DNA of 14,996 nt from an uncultured Muribaculaceae bacterium (GCA_910583775.1 CAJTYD010000074.1:1-14996); one strand, 5' to 3'; shown: positions 1-8,000, counted from the first letter of the stretch. Notes: generated by a model not told the origin, from the sequence alone. Translations and numbers: made by a program.

Positions 1-10
1 TTCTTTAAAA

Positions 11-18
11 TACATTTG
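11..18 (+). promoter_or_regulatory. possible -7 box of the rsmG promoter
   Basis: TACATTTG matches the Bacteroidota -7 consensus TAnnTTTG. It lies about 110 bases before the rsmG start, so a long leader would be implied. The partner -33 box would fall outside the window, so only half of the promoter can be judged. Confidence 0.3.
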
Positions 19-46
19 TAGTCAGAATATTAGCCCAAGGCTACAT

Positions 47-78
47 CAAATATACTTATAAAATTCGGGTATCACAAA
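47..78 (-). promoter_or_regulatory. probable leftward Bacteroidota promoter
   Basis: Read on the minus strand, TTTG (78-75) is followed by 20 bases and then TATATTTG (54-47), a full match to the -33 TTTG / -7 TAnnTTTG consensus. The spacing is the same as in the glycine cleavage promoter of this window. It points left, toward a gene outside the window that would be divergent from rsmG. Confidence 0.45.
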
Positions 79-131
79 TAAAAGATGGAGCAGCGGCGAA
101 AATAAAGACCCGGATCGGACGTTAGAATTAT

Positions 132-758
132 ATGGAGTCTATAATTTTAAAATATTATCCGGATATCGCCGAGAGCCAGAGAGAAAGCTTTCGGACCATG
201 TTCAGGCTTTATCCGGAGTGGAACGATAAAATCAACGTGATTTCCCGCAAGGATATCGAGAACTTAGGAGTCAACCATATCCTTCATTCTCTCGCCATAG
301 CGAAGTTTATCCGGTTTGCGCCGGGAACCAGGGTGATGGATTTCGGCACGGGGGGCGGTTTCCCGGGGCTGCCGCTGGCGGTGATGTTTCCGGAATGCCG
401 GTTCCATCTTGTCGACCGCACGGGAAAGAAGCTTAAGGTCGCTTCGGAAGTCGCCGAGGCCTGCGGTCTCGAAAACGTGACGTTTCAGCATGGAGATGTG
501 GCCGAATGCAAGGAGAAGTTCGATTTCGTGGTGAGCCGAGCGGTGATGCCTCAGCCCGACCTGCTCAAAATATGTCGCAAAAATATCTCTGCCGACTGCC
601 ATAACGCTATTCCGAACGGTCTTATATCGCTAAAGGGGGGAGAGCTTTCGGGCGATCTCGGCAAACTTCTTTCATCAAGCGAGGTTATTAATATATCGGA
701 TTATTTCGACGAACCGTTTTTCGGAACCAAGAAAGTGGTTTATACTCCGGCGCGATAA
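132..758 (+). CDS. rsmG: 16S rRNA (guanine-527-N7)-methyltransferase RsmG
   Basis: RsmG (GidB) uses S-adenosylmethionine to methylate N7 of G527 in 16S rRNA, within the 530 loop of the small ribosomal subunit; loss is known to give low-level streptomycin resistance. The 208-residue protein has the family layout: an N-terminal helical part with NVISRKDIENLGVNHILHSL (about 35-54), then the SAM-binding glycine loop MDFGTGGGFPG (69-79), the acidic end of strand 2 in LVDRTGKK (93-100), and VVSRA (133-137). Length is normal for the family. The ATG at 132 gives a complete N-terminus. The next gene follows 37 bases downstream on the same strand, so the two are probably co-transcribed. Identity is secure from these motifs. 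Confidence 0.93.
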   Translation: MESIILKYYPDIAESQRESFRTMFRLYPEWNDKINVISRKDIENLGVNHILHSLAIAKFIRFAPGTRVMDFGTGGGFPGLPLAVMFPECRFHLVDRTGKKLKVASEVAEACGLENVTFQHGDVAECKEKFDFVVSRAVMPQPDLLKICRKNISADCHNAIPNGLISLKGGELSGDLGKLLSSSEVINISDYFDEPFFGTKKVVYTPAR

Positions 759-795
759 TGAAGTGATCCAGCCACTCTCTAATAACCCAGACAAT

Positions 796-1434
796 ATGAA
801 TATAGTAAAGTTTGCTTTCAGCCTGTTCGGCATCAACACGTACGTTGTGGTTGATCCGGCCACGAAGAAATGCGCGGTGATCGACCCCGGCATGATGGAG
901 AAAGAGGAGGAGGACGCGATGGTGAGATTCATCGAGCGAAACGGCCTCGAGATTACCCATATAATCAACACACATCTGCATGTAGACCATGCCGTAGGGG
1001 TGAAGTTCGTGAAGGAGAAATGGGGTGCGCCTCTGCTCGCCCACAAGGCTGACGAGCCCTTAGGCGAACGACTGCTGCAACAGGCGAGGATGTTCGGGCT
1101 TGGCGCGATGGTGGAGCCTGTGACGATCGACAGCTATCTGAAAGACAATGAAATCATCAATATCGGAGAAGGAGAGCTGAAGGTGCTTTGCGTACCGGGT
1201 CATTCGCCCGGCAGTATAGCCCTTTATGACAAGGAGGGCGGATATGTGATAACCGGCGACGCGCTTTTCGCCGGCTCGGTCGGTCGCACCGACCTTGAGG
1301 GGGGCGACACGGCCACGTTGCTGAGATCTATCCGCGAGAAGCTGATGGCTCTTCCCGATTCAACTGCGGTCTACCCCGGCCACGGCCCGGCTACGACCAT
1401 CGGAAGAGAAAAGGCTTCCAATCCATTTTTGTAG
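796..1434 (+). CDS. glyoxalase-II-like metallo-beta-lactamase-fold hydrolase
   Basis: Cytoplasmic zinc hydrolase of the glyoxalase II / YcbL type; the true substrate cannot be read from sequence, and a thioester such as a hydroxyacyl-thiol is the usual guess. Counted from the ATG at 796 (212 residues), the metal ligands are all present: THLHVDH (H60, H62, D64, H65), GHSPGS (H136), TGDALF (D155) and PGHGP (H196). The short C-terminal part lacks the glutathione-binding domain of true eukaryote-type glyoxalase II. An in-frame GTG at 763 would add 11 residues, but the family normally begins as MNIVKF...FGINTYVV, so the ATG at 796 is preferred. It lies 37 bases after rsmG and ends just before a strong terminator. 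Confidence 0.85.
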   Translation: MNIVKFAFSLFGINTYVVVDPATKKCAVIDPGMMEKEEEDAMVRFIERNGLEITHIINTHLHVDHAVGVKFVKEKWGAPLLAHKADEPLGERLLQQARMFGLGAMVEPVTIDSYLKDNEIINIGEGELKVLCVPGHSPGSIALYDKEGGYVITGDALFAGSVGRTDLEGGDTATLLRSIREKLMALPDSTAVYPGHGPATTIGREKASNPFL

Positions 1435-1461
1435 GATAAGAAGCCTTTCGGGTTAATTTAT

Positions 1462-1500
1462 GGAAGCTTTCTGACCGCGTCAGGAAGCTTTCGGTTTTTT
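1462..1500 (+). terminator. intrinsic terminator after the rsmG-hydrolase pair
   Basis: A 13-bp stem (1462-1474 with 1480-1492, two G-U pairs) with a 5-base loop (CCGCG) is followed by six T at 1495-1500. It fits a rho-independent terminator for rightward transcription. The 3' arm and T tract lie inside the last codons of the convergent acyl-CoA synthetase gene. On the minus strand there is no T tract after the stem, so it should act in one direction only. Confidence 0.8.
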
Positions 1501-3144
1501 CCGGCCCCGGATCTCGACGCGACGGATCTTTCCGCTGATGGTCTTTGGAAGCTCGTCGACGAATTCCACGACGCGCGGGTATTTGTAAGGCGCGGTTGTG
1601 TTCTTTACATGATTCTGCAGTTCCTTAATCAGCTCATCGCCGGCCTTCTCCTTGTATTCCGCAGAGAGTACTACCGTGGCTTTCACGAGTTGCCCGCGGA
1701 TGGGATCGGGAACGCCGGTGATGGCGCATTCGACGACGGCTGGATGGGTCATCAGCGAATTTTCGACCTCGAAGGGGCCGATACGGTAGCCCGACGATTT
1801 GATTACGTCATCGGCGCGGCCCACAAACCAGAAATATCCGTCCTCGTCGCGGGTGGCGACGTCGCCGGTGTGGTAGGTGTTGTCGCTGTAGGCGGCTTCG
1901 GTGAGCTCTTTGTCGTAGAGATATTCGCGGAAGAGACCTAAAGGACGGCGGCGGTCGGTGTGGATAACGATCTCACCCGGCTCGCCGGGGGCGCATGGCG
2001 AGCCGTCGGGCCTGACGAGGTCGATGTCATACTCCGGACTCGGCACGCCCATCGATCCCGGTTTCGATTTCATCCAGGGGAATGTCCCGATGGTGAGGGT
2101 TGTCTCGGTCTGTCCGAAACCTTCCTTGATGTCGATGCCGGTGAGTTCTTTCCATTTCTCGAAGACGCTCGGGTTCATGGCTTCGCCGGCAGTGGTGCAG
2201 TATTCCAGTGAAGAGAGATCGTAGGCTTTCACGTCCTCGAGGATGAGGAAGCGGTAAACTGTCGGAGGAGCGCAGAATGAGGTGATATGATACTTGTGGA
2301 AGATCTCCAGAAGGTCGGCAGCCTTGAATTTCTCGAAATCGTAGACGAAAACATTGGCTCCCGAGAACCACTGTCCGTAGAGTTTTCCCCATACGGCTTT
2401 TCCCCAGCCTGTGTCGGCGAGGGTTAGGTGAAGCGAATTCTCGTGGAGATTGTGCCAGTATTTGCCGGTGATGATGTGCCCGAGAGGATAGAGGAAGTCG
2501 TGGGCGACCATCTTGGGTTCCCCTGTGGTTCCGGAGGTGAAATAGAGAAGCGACAGATCCTCGTTGCGGTTGGGTCTTAAGGGACGGCGGAAGGGTGCGG
2601 CTGCGGCAACCTCGCGGTTGAAGTCATACCAGCCTTCAGGAATCATCGGCCCGGTCGATACGCAGCATTCCACGGTGGGGCAGTCGGGCAGCGCCTCGAC
2701 GATGTGGTCTGTCACGACCGGATCGCCGACAGCGATGATTGCCTTTATTCTGGCGGCGTCGCAGCGATAGACGATATCCTTGGCTGTGAGAAGGTGGGTG
2801 GCGGGAATGGCGATCGCTCCGATTTTATGAAGGGCGAGGATCGAGAACCAGAACTGATAGCGGCGCTTGAGGATGAGCATCACTTTGTCGCCTTTGCCGA
2901 TTCCGATACTCTGGAAGAATGAGGCCGTACGGTCGGAGGCATTCTTCATGTCCTTGAAGGAGAACTGAATCTCTTCGCCATTGTCGTTGGTCCAGAGAAG
3001 AGCCGGTTTGTCGGGCTCTTCCTCGGCCCAGCGGTCAACCACATCGTATGCAAAATTGAAGTGGTCTGGAACTTTCACTCTGTAATTCTTGCGAAAATCG
3101 TCGAGGGAATCGAATTCGCACTTTTCGAGAAACCTTTCTAACAT
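1480..3144 (-). CDS. AMP-forming acyl-CoA synthetase (ACSM/acetate-CoA ligase-like)
   Basis: Member of the ANL adenylate-forming family: carboxylate + ATP + CoA gives acyl-CoA + AMP + PPi through an acyl-adenylate. The 554 residues carry the ordered motifs: phosphate loop TSGTTGEPK (203-211), GFGQTE (342-347), YHTGD (424-428), the hinge region VGRADDVIKSSGYRIG (441-456) and the C-terminal catalytic lysine in PKTISGKIRR (K539). Length and overall pattern resemble medium-chain (ACSM) and related acetyl-CoA synthetases more than long-chain FadD; acetate, propionate, isobutyrate or aromatic acids are all possible substrates. It has its own leader with a direct repeat and a candidate promoter, and converges on the rsmG pair. 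Family is certain, substrate is not. Confidence 0.88.
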   Translation of the reverse strand: MLERFLEKCEFDSLDDFRKNYRVKVPDHFNFAYDVVDRWAEEEPDKPALLWTNDNGEEIQFSFKDMKNASDRTASFFQSIGIGKGDKVMLILKRRYQFWFSILALHKIGAIAIPATHLLTAKDIVYRCDAARIKAIIAVGDPVVTDHIVEALPDCPTVECCVSTGPMIPEGWYDFNREVAAAAPFRRPLRPNRNEDLSLLYFTSGTTGEPKMVAHDFLYPLGHIITGKYWHNLHENSLHLTLADTGWGKAVWGKLYGQWFSGANVFVYDFEKFKAADLLEIFHKYHITSFCAPPTVYRFLILEDVKAYDLSSLEYCTTAGEAMNPSVFEKWKELTGIDIKEGFGQTETTLTIGTFPWMKSKPGSMGVPSPEYDIDLVRPDGSPCAPGEPGEIVIHTDRRRPLGLFREYLYDKELTEAAYSDNTYHTGDVATRDEDGYFWFVGRADDVIKSSGYRIGPFEVENSLMTHPAVVECAITGVPDPIRGQLVKATVVLSAEYKEKAGDELIKELQNHVKNTTAPYKYPRVVEFVDELPKTISGKIRRVEIRGRKKPKAS

Positions 3145-3150
3145 AATTCT

Positions 3151-3177
3151 AACCTTAAGAAGTTTTAACCTTAAGAA
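3151..3177. repeat. tandem direct repeat in the acyl-CoA synthetase leader
   Basis: AACCTTAAGAA occurs at 3151-3161 and again at 3167-3177, a 16-base period, beginning 7 bases upstream of the minus-strand ATG at 3144. With the flanking T and TT the match is nearly complete across each unit. It may be a regulator-binding site or a translation-leader element; nothing in the sequence decides between them. Confidence 0.6.
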
Positions 3178-3272
3178 ATTTGCCGAGCAACAGGCGCGGT
3201 GAATAATTGTGGAGAGGGTATCAAAAAGGAGAGGGTCTGACGGTTATTATCTATGTCTGTATTTAGTAATGG

Positions 3273-3303
3273 CAAATTTGATAAAAAAGTTTTGAACTTG
3301 CAA
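3273..3303 (-). promoter_or_regulatory. candidate promoter for the acyl-CoA synthetase gene
   Basis: On the minus strand TTG (3303-3301), 20 bases, then CAAATTTG (3280-3273). The -7 box matches TAnnTTTG at five of six fixed positions. Transcription would start near 3266, giving a leader of about 120 bases that includes the tandem repeat. Confidence 0.4.
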
Positions 3304-3310
3304 CTATTTG

Positions 3311-3362
3311 ATAATAAAAATAATAAACACTGCGCATTTACATCAAGAATGCGCAGTGTTTA
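3311..3362 (-). terminator. intrinsic terminator of the glycine cleavage operon
   Basis: A perfect 15-bp stem (3324-3338 with 3348-3362) with a 9-base loop contains the core CACTGCGCATT/AATGCGCAGTG. On the minus strand the stem is followed by a T-rich run (complement of 3311-3323). It lies about 60 bases after the lpdA stop and closes the operon before the acyl-CoA synthetase promoter. Confidence 0.85.
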
Positions 3363-3390
3363 ATTCACAGATTATTTCTATATGTGCAAT

Positions 3391-3404
3391 CTTCCTTAAG
3401 GAAG
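3391..3404. repeat. 14-base perfect palindrome CTTCCTTAAGGAAG
   Basis: Perfect dyad with no spacer, centred on CTTAAG, in the 3' untranslated region of lpdA. It shares the core CCTTAAG with the two repeat units at 3151-3177, so three copies of this core lie within about 250 bases. It could be a dimeric regulator site or chance. Confidence 0.55.
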
Positions 3405-3423
3405 GCTGTCAGCGTACCGAAAT

Positions 3424-4782
3424 TTACTTCACCGAATGGCAGGCGGAGAGAAGGATCTCGCTGAGCGTCGGATGGCCGAAGACGGTCTGCTCTATGCTTT
3501 CGAGCGTGGCGTCGGCGTTCATGAAATCGACAGCCTGCTGGGCAAGCAGAGCGGCGTCGGCGCCCATGATGTGCGCGCCGAGGAGCTTGTGGGAATCCTT
3601 CTCGAAGATGAGTTTGCAGAGTCCCTCGCTTTCACCCATTGCAAGCGCCTTGCCGTTGGCGCGGTAGAAGCTCTTGCCAGTCACGACGGCGATTCCGCGG
3701 GCCTTGCATTCCTCTTCGGTTAGGCCGCCCATTCCGCATTCGGGCAGAGTGAACACAGCCGAAGGAATGAGGTCGAAACGGATACGGTCTTCCTTGCCTT
3801 CGATGTCGTTGAGGGCGCGGATTCCCTGGAAGGAGGCGACATGTGCAAGCATCATGCGGGCGTTGACATCGCCGATGGCATAGATATGGGGCACGTTGGT
3901 GCGCATTCCGTCGTTTACGGGAATTCCCTTGGGAGAATATTCCACTCCCGCGGCCTCGAGGTTGAGTCCGTCCACGCGCGGAGCGCGGCCAACGGCCATC
4001 AGCAGATCTGTGCTGGTGACGCTTGCCTCTTTCCCTTTGGCCTCGTAGGTGACAACGATCTCATAGTCGGCGTTCTGCTCGATCTTCTTTGCCGCGGCGC
4101 CGGTGATGATTTCCACGCCCTTTTTGGCGAGGGCCTGTTTCAGGCGTTTGGCTATATCGCTGTCGAAGGGAGGCAGAATCTGCTTCATAAACTCGATCAC
4201 GGTCACTTTCGAGCCGAGGTTCGAGAAGATGGAGGCGAATTCCATGCCGATCACGCCGCCGCCGATGATGGTGAGCGATGCCGGAACATACTCGATGTCG
4301 AGGATACGCGTTGAATCCATCACGCACTTGAGGTCATGACCCGGAATCGGTAGCGACTTGGAGACGCTGCCGGAGGCGATGATGATATAGTCGGCGCTGT
4401 ATTCCGTTCCGTCGGGAACGGTTACGGTGTGCGGATCCTTGAACTGAGCCATGGCGTCGACCACGTTCACTCCTGCCTGCTTCATCATCATGGCGATGCC
4501 GTCGCGCAGCTGGCCTGTGACCTCGCGCTTGCGGCTTACAATCCTGTTGTAGTCGACAGAGAACGTGAAGTCTTCTATCCCGAATCTGTCGGCCTCCTTG
4601 AAGGTGGCCACCATTTCGGAATCGCGGCAGAGACACTTGGTGGGGATGCATCCTTCGTTGAGGCATGTTCCGCCGAGAGCCCCGCCGTTGAAGAGAGTCA
4701 CGCTCTTTCCGCGGCGAGCCGCCTCGAGGGCGGTTTCATAACCGCCAGGGCCGGCTCCGATTATAATAAGGTCGCTATGCAT
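3424..4782 (-). CDS. lpdA: dihydrolipoyl dehydrogenase (L-protein)
   Basis: FAD enzyme that re-oxidises dihydrolipoyl groups and passes electrons to NAD+; here it is the L-protein for the lipoylated GcvH, though it may also serve 2-oxoacid dehydrogenases. The 452 residues show the FAD Rossmann motif GAGPGG (9-14), the redox disulfide in GGTCLNEGCIPTK (C40, C45), the NAD-binding GGGVIGMEFAS (174-184), the FAD-phosphate motif YAIGDV (301-306) and the catalytic dyad in GHPTLSE (H437, E442). The first His of the usual HAHPT box is replaced by Gly, which leaves the catalytic His intact. The ATG overlaps the end of gcvPB by 8 bases, so translation is probably coupled. It is the last gene of the operon. 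Confidence 0.95.
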   Translation of the reverse strand: MHSDLIIIGAGPGGYETALEAARRGKSVTLFNGGALGGTCLNEGCIPTKCLCRDSEMVATFKEADRFGIEDFTFSVDYNRIVSRKREVTGQLRDGIAMMMKQAGVNVVDAMAQFKDPHTVTVPDGTEYSADYIIIASGSVSKSLPIPGHDLKCVMDSTRILDIEYVPASLTIIGGGVIGMEFASIFSNLGSKVTVIEFMKQILPPFDSDIAKRLKQALAKKGVEIITGAAAKKIEQNADYEIVVTYEAKGKEASVTSTDLLMAVGRAPRVDGLNLEAAGVEYSPKGIPVNDGMRTNVPHIYAIGDVNARMMLAHVASFQGIRALNDIEGKEDRIRFDLIPSAVFTLPECGMGGLTEEECKARGIAVVTGKSFYRANGKALAMGESEGLCKLIFEKDSHKLLGAHIMGADAALLAQQAVDFMNADATLESIEQTVFGHPTLSEILLSACHSVK

Positions 4783-6244
4783 TTGCCTTCATCTGTTTGT
4801 AGGAGAGAATCGGTTTCTTGGCCGCCGTAGTCTCATCGGGATGGCTGATCGGGGTTGTGAGCGGCGCGTTCTTCACCATGTCGGGAGTCTCGCGGGCTTC
4901 TTTTGCAACCTTGTGCATCACGTCGATAAATTCGTCGAGAGTCTCGAGGCTTTCGGTCTCGGTAGGCTCGATCATCATAGACTCGTGGAAGAGCAGCGGG
5001 AAGTAGATCGTCGGAGCGTGGAAGCCGTAGTCGAGAAGACGCTTGGCCACGTTGAGGGTCGTCACGCCGGTCGACTTGTCCTTGAGGCCGTCGAACACGA
5101 ACTCATGCTTGCAGACGCCGCCGATAGGAAGCAGATAGTCGTCCTTAAGCGATTCCTTGATGTAGTTCGCGTTGAGGGTAGCCATCGGGCCGACGTTGCG
5201 GATGTTCTCTTTTCCGAGCGAGAGGATATAGGCGTATGCCTTCATCATGACGCCGAAGTTGCCGAGGAACGTCGAGACGCTACCGAGGCTCTTGTCGCCG
5301 TCGCGGGTCACGCCGAACGTGCCGTCTTCTTTCTTGAAGACATGGGGAGCGGGAAGATACTCGGTGAGATGGGCAGCCACGCCGACAGGACCCGAACCCG
5401 GGCCGCCGCCTCCGTGGGGAGTCGAGAATGTCTTGTGCAGGTTGATGTGCATGATGTCGAAGCCCATGTCGCCGGGACGAACCTTGCCGAGCATCGGATT
5501 CAGGTTTGCTCCGTCATAGTAGAGGAGTCCGCCGGCCTCGTGAACGAGTTTGGCGATCTCCACGATCTCGGTCTCGAACATACCCAGTGTGTTGGGGTTT
5601 GTCATCATGATTCCGGCAACGGTGTCGTCGAGCAGAGGCTTGAGATCCTCGACGTCGATCGATCCGTTGGGTTTGGATTTAACCTCGACAACCTCAAGGC
5701 CTGCCACCATGGCAGAGGCCGGATTTGTGCCGTGGGCGGAGTTGGGAACGATCACCTTCGTGCGTTTTGTGTCGCCGCGCGAGATGTGATACTGACGCAT
5801 CACCATAAGGCCCGTGAGCTCGCCGTGAGCTCCGGCATACGGGTTGAGGGTGAACTCGGCCAGACCTGCGATGTTTGCCAGAGCCTTCTGAAGATTATAG
5901 TAAAGCTCGAGCGCGCCCTGTGCGCTTTCCGCATCCTGAAGAGGATGCAGTCCGGCGAACTGAGGCATTGCGGCAACCTCCTCGTTAATTTTCGGATTGT
6001 ATTTCATCGTGCAGCTTCCAAGGGGATAGAAGCCCGTGTCGACTCCGAAATTCTTTGAAGAAAGGTTGGTATAGTGTCTTACCACGTCAAGCTCGCCTAC
6101 CTCGGGGAGGTCGAGTTCCTGGTTGCGGAGAAGACCGGCAGGAATATCGGCGATACCGTCTGTGTCATATTTGTCTGCCGGCAGTTCATAACCCTGTCTT
6201 CCGGGACGAGACAACTCGAATATCAGCTTATCGTAATATTTCAT
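4775..6244 (-). CDS. gcvPB: glycine dehydrogenase (decarboxylating) subunit 2
   Basis: C-terminal half of the P-protein in its two-subunit form; it carries the pyridoxal phosphate. With GcvPA it decarboxylates glycine and moves the aminomethyl group to the lipoyl arm of GcvH. The 489-residue protein has the PLP site NLHKTFSTPHGGGGPG (Schiff-base K271), SAHGTNPASA (169-178) and YYDGANLN (242-249). It begins 3 bases after gcvPA and overlaps lpdA by 8 bases. Length fits stand-alone GcvPB rather than a fragment of a single-chain GcvP (about 950 residues), and both halves are intact, so this is the natural two-subunit type and not a broken gene. Confidence 0.96.
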   Translation of the reverse strand: MKYYDKLIFELSRPGRQGYELPADKYDTDGIADIPAGLLRNQELDLPEVGELDVVRHYTNLSSKNFGVDTGFYPLGSCTMKYNPKINEEVAAMPQFAGLHPLQDAESAQGALELYYNLQKALANIAGLAEFTLNPYAGAHGELTGLMVMRQYHISRGDTKRTKVIVPNSAHGTNPASAMVAGLEVVEVKSKPNGSIDVEDLKPLLDDTVAGIMMTNPNTLGMFETEIVEIAKLVHEAGGLLYYDGANLNPMLGKVRPGDMGFDIMHINLHKTFSTPHGGGGPGSGPVGVAAHLTEYLPAPHVFKKEDGTFGVTRDGDKSLGSVSTFLGNFGVMMKAYAYILSLGKENIRNVGPMATLNANYIKESLKDDYLLPIGGVCKHEFVFDGLKDKSTGVTTLNVAKRLLDYGFHAPTIYFPLLFHESMMIEPTETESLETLDEFIDVMHKVAKEARETPDMVKNAPLTTPISHPDETTAAKKPILSYKQMKANA

Positions 6245-6247
6245 TTT

Positions 6248-7570
6248 TTAGTCCTCCAGCATTAAAGTTACCAGTTTGTCGATTTCCTCACGCGTGCGTT
6301 TCTCAGTGACGGCGAATTCCACGAGACCGTTTTTGAGAACGATCGGGCCCATGATGCCGTTTTCGAGAAGGCGTCTGTTCACCTTGTTCATGTCGAGTGA
6401 AGTCTTGACAGTGAATTCCTTGAGGAACGGCTTTTCGAAGGCCGGGGTGAACTTGCCTGAGGCGATGAGCTTGTTGTAGAGATAGTGGGCTCCGTCGCAG
6501 CTCAGCTTGTTTACTTCAACGAGGCCTTTCTTGCCCATGAGGGCGAGATAGATGGTGGCGTAAAGCGCCATGAGGCTCTGGTTGGAGCAGATGTTGCTGG
6601 TTGCTTTCTCGCGGCGGATGTGCTGCTCGCGGGCCTGAAGGGTCAGGACGTAGCAGCGTTTGCCCGAGGCGTCGACGGTTGCTCCGACAACGCGTCCCGG
6701 CATCTTGCGCAGAAGGCTCGAGCGGCAGGAGATATAGCCTAAGTAGGGGCCTCCGAACTGCATGGGCATTCCGAGGCTCTGGCCGTCGCCGCAGGCGATG
6801 TCTGCGTCCCACTCGGCAGGGGTCTTAAGCACTGCGAGAGCGGAGGGATCGGCGTTGATCGTCAGCAGACCCTTGGCGGCGTGAACTGCGTCGGCAAAGC
6901 CGGTGAAGTCTTCGATGATTCCATACTTGTTGGGGCACGGAACGATGACTCCGGCAACGTCGCCGGCCTCAAGCTCTTTCTTGATCGCGTCAAGATCGCT
7001 GACACCGTCTTTCTCCGGAACGACCGTCAGATCGACGCCATGGAATTTTGCGTATGTCTTGACGACGGCGAGAACGCGGTCGCTGACAGTGGCTGAAGCC
7101 ACTACGCGGTTTTTCTTCTTTGCCGAAGCCACCATCATGAACATGGCCTCCGCGGTGGCGGTGGCGCCGTCATACATCGAGGCGTTGGTAGATTCCATGC
7201 CGGTCAGCTCGCTGATCATGCTCTGGTATTCGAAGATATACTGGAGCGTGCCCTGCGAGATCTCGGGCTGATAGGGAGTGTAGGCTGTATAGAACTCGCT
7301 TCTTTCAAGAAGGTGAGGGATCACGGAAGGGGAATAATGGTCGTAGACACCTCCGCCGGCGAAGACGGTAAGGAGGTCGTTCTTGTCGGCCAGTTCCTGG
7401 AAATGACGGCGCAGCTCGATCTCCGACATTGCAGAAGGCAGATCGTATTCCTCCTTGAAGATCACTTCAGAGGGGACGTCGCTGTAGAGGTCGTCGAGTG
7501 AAGCCACACCGATTTTATCGAGCATCCTGCGGATGTCTTCCTCGGTGTGGGGCATATAACGGTTACTCAT
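6248..7570 (-). CDS. gcvPA: glycine dehydrogenase (decarboxylating) subunit 1
   Basis: N-terminal half of the two-subunit P-protein. It matches the family from the start (RYMPHTEEDIRRMLDKIGV), through YTPYQPEISQGTLQ (about 95-108) and MYDGATATAEA (about 132-142), to the C-terminal subdomain. It has a PLP-transferase fold but no lysine for PLP; the cofactor sits in GcvPB and the two form an alpha2beta2 enzyme. Length of 440 residues is normal. Its ATG overlaps the gcvH stop by 8 bases and its stop is 3 bases before gcvPB, consistent with coupled, equimolar translation. Confidence 0.96.
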   Translation of the reverse strand: MSNRYMPHTEEDIRRMLDKIGVASLDDLYSDVPSEVIFKEEYDLPSAMSEIELRRHFQELADKNDLLTVFAGGGVYDHYSPSVIPHLLERSEFYTAYTPYQPEISQGTLQYIFEYQSMISELTGMESTNASMYDGATATAEAMFMMVASAKKKNRVVASATVSDRVLAVVKTYAKFHGVDLTVVPEKDGVSDLDAIKKELEAGDVAGVIVPCPNKYGIIEDFTGFADAVHAAKGLLTINADPSALAVLKTPAEWDADIACGDGQSLGMPMQFGGPYLGYISCRSSLLRKMPGRVVGATVDASGKRCYVLTLQAREQHIRREKATSNICSNQSLMALYATIYLALMGKKGLVEVNKLSCDGAHYLYNKLIASGKFTPAFEKPFLKEFTVKTSLDMNKVNRRLLENGIMGPIVLKNGLVEFAVTEKRTREEIDKLVTLMLED

Positions 7571-7946
7571 TCTCGCAAAGTTTTTCGTAAGCGGCAGCGT
7601 CGAGGAGAGCCTCTACCTCAGCCGGGTTCGACATTTTGACTTTCATGATCCAGTTTTCGAAAGCATCGTTGTTGATTGCATCCGGAGTGTCTTCAAGATC
7701 TTCGTTGATCTCGACTACTTCGCCTGATACTGGGCAGATAAGGTCGCTGGCGGCCTTGACCGACTCAACTGCGCCGAAAACGTCGCCTGCCTCGATTTCA
7801 TCGCCAACTTCGGGCATGTCGACGTAAACGATGTTGCCAAGGGCGTGCTGTGCGTAATCGCTGATTCCGATTGTAGCGATGTCGCCGTCTACTTTTACCC
7901 ACTCGTGTGATTCTGCATAGTGCAGACCTTCAATTACTTTGCTCAT
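7563..7946 (-). CDS. gcvH: glycine cleavage system H protein
   Basis: Small lipoyl carrier that shuttles the aminomethyl intermediate from the P-protein to the T-protein and dihydrolipoamide to the L-protein. The 127 residues form one lipoyl domain with the modified lysine in FGAVESVKAASD (K64). The N-terminal HEWVKVDGDIATIGISDYAQ (14-33) and the segment NNDAFENWIMKVKMSNPAE (91-109) are typical. Located 84 bases after gcvT, the largest gap inside this operon, and overlapping gcvPA by 8 bases. It needs lipoylation by LipB/LipA or LplA, none of which is in the window. Confidence 0.97.
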   Translation of the reverse strand: MSKVIEGLHYAESHEWVKVDGDIATIGISDYAQHALGNIVYVDMPEVGDEIEAGDVFGAVESVKAASDLICPVSGEVVEINEDLEDTPDAINNDAFENWIMKVKMSNPAEVEALLDAAAYEKLCENE

Positions 7947-7983
7947 AGTTGTATTGTGTATGTGGAATCCCGCCGTCTGATGG

Positions 7984-8000
7984 TCCGGAGGAATTCCGGA
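7984..8000 (-). repeat. small hairpin between gcvT and gcvH
   Basis: TCCGGA at 7984-7989 and 7995-8000 flank a 5-base loop, giving a 6-bp stem without a T tract on either strand. It lies 38 bases before the gcvH start and could affect mRNA stability or the gcvT/gcvH ratio, but it is too weak for a terminator call. Confidence 0.35.

Noticed and set aside
763..795. GTG at 763 as start of the metallo-hydrolase
   Set aside because: The extra 11 residues (MIQPLSNNPDN) do not fit the family N-terminus, while the ATG at 796 gives the usual beginning.
4841..6058. 405-codon open frame on the plus strand
   Set aside because: It lies wholly antisense to gcvPB, whose motifs are intact; its translation resembles no family I know and is His/Val/Glu-rich, as expected from an antisense shadow of a G/C-biased gene.
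4775..7570. gcvPA/gcvPB as a frameshifted single gcvP
   Set aside because: Each half has its own start, a complete family-length reading frame and normal ends, matching the known two-subunit enzyme.
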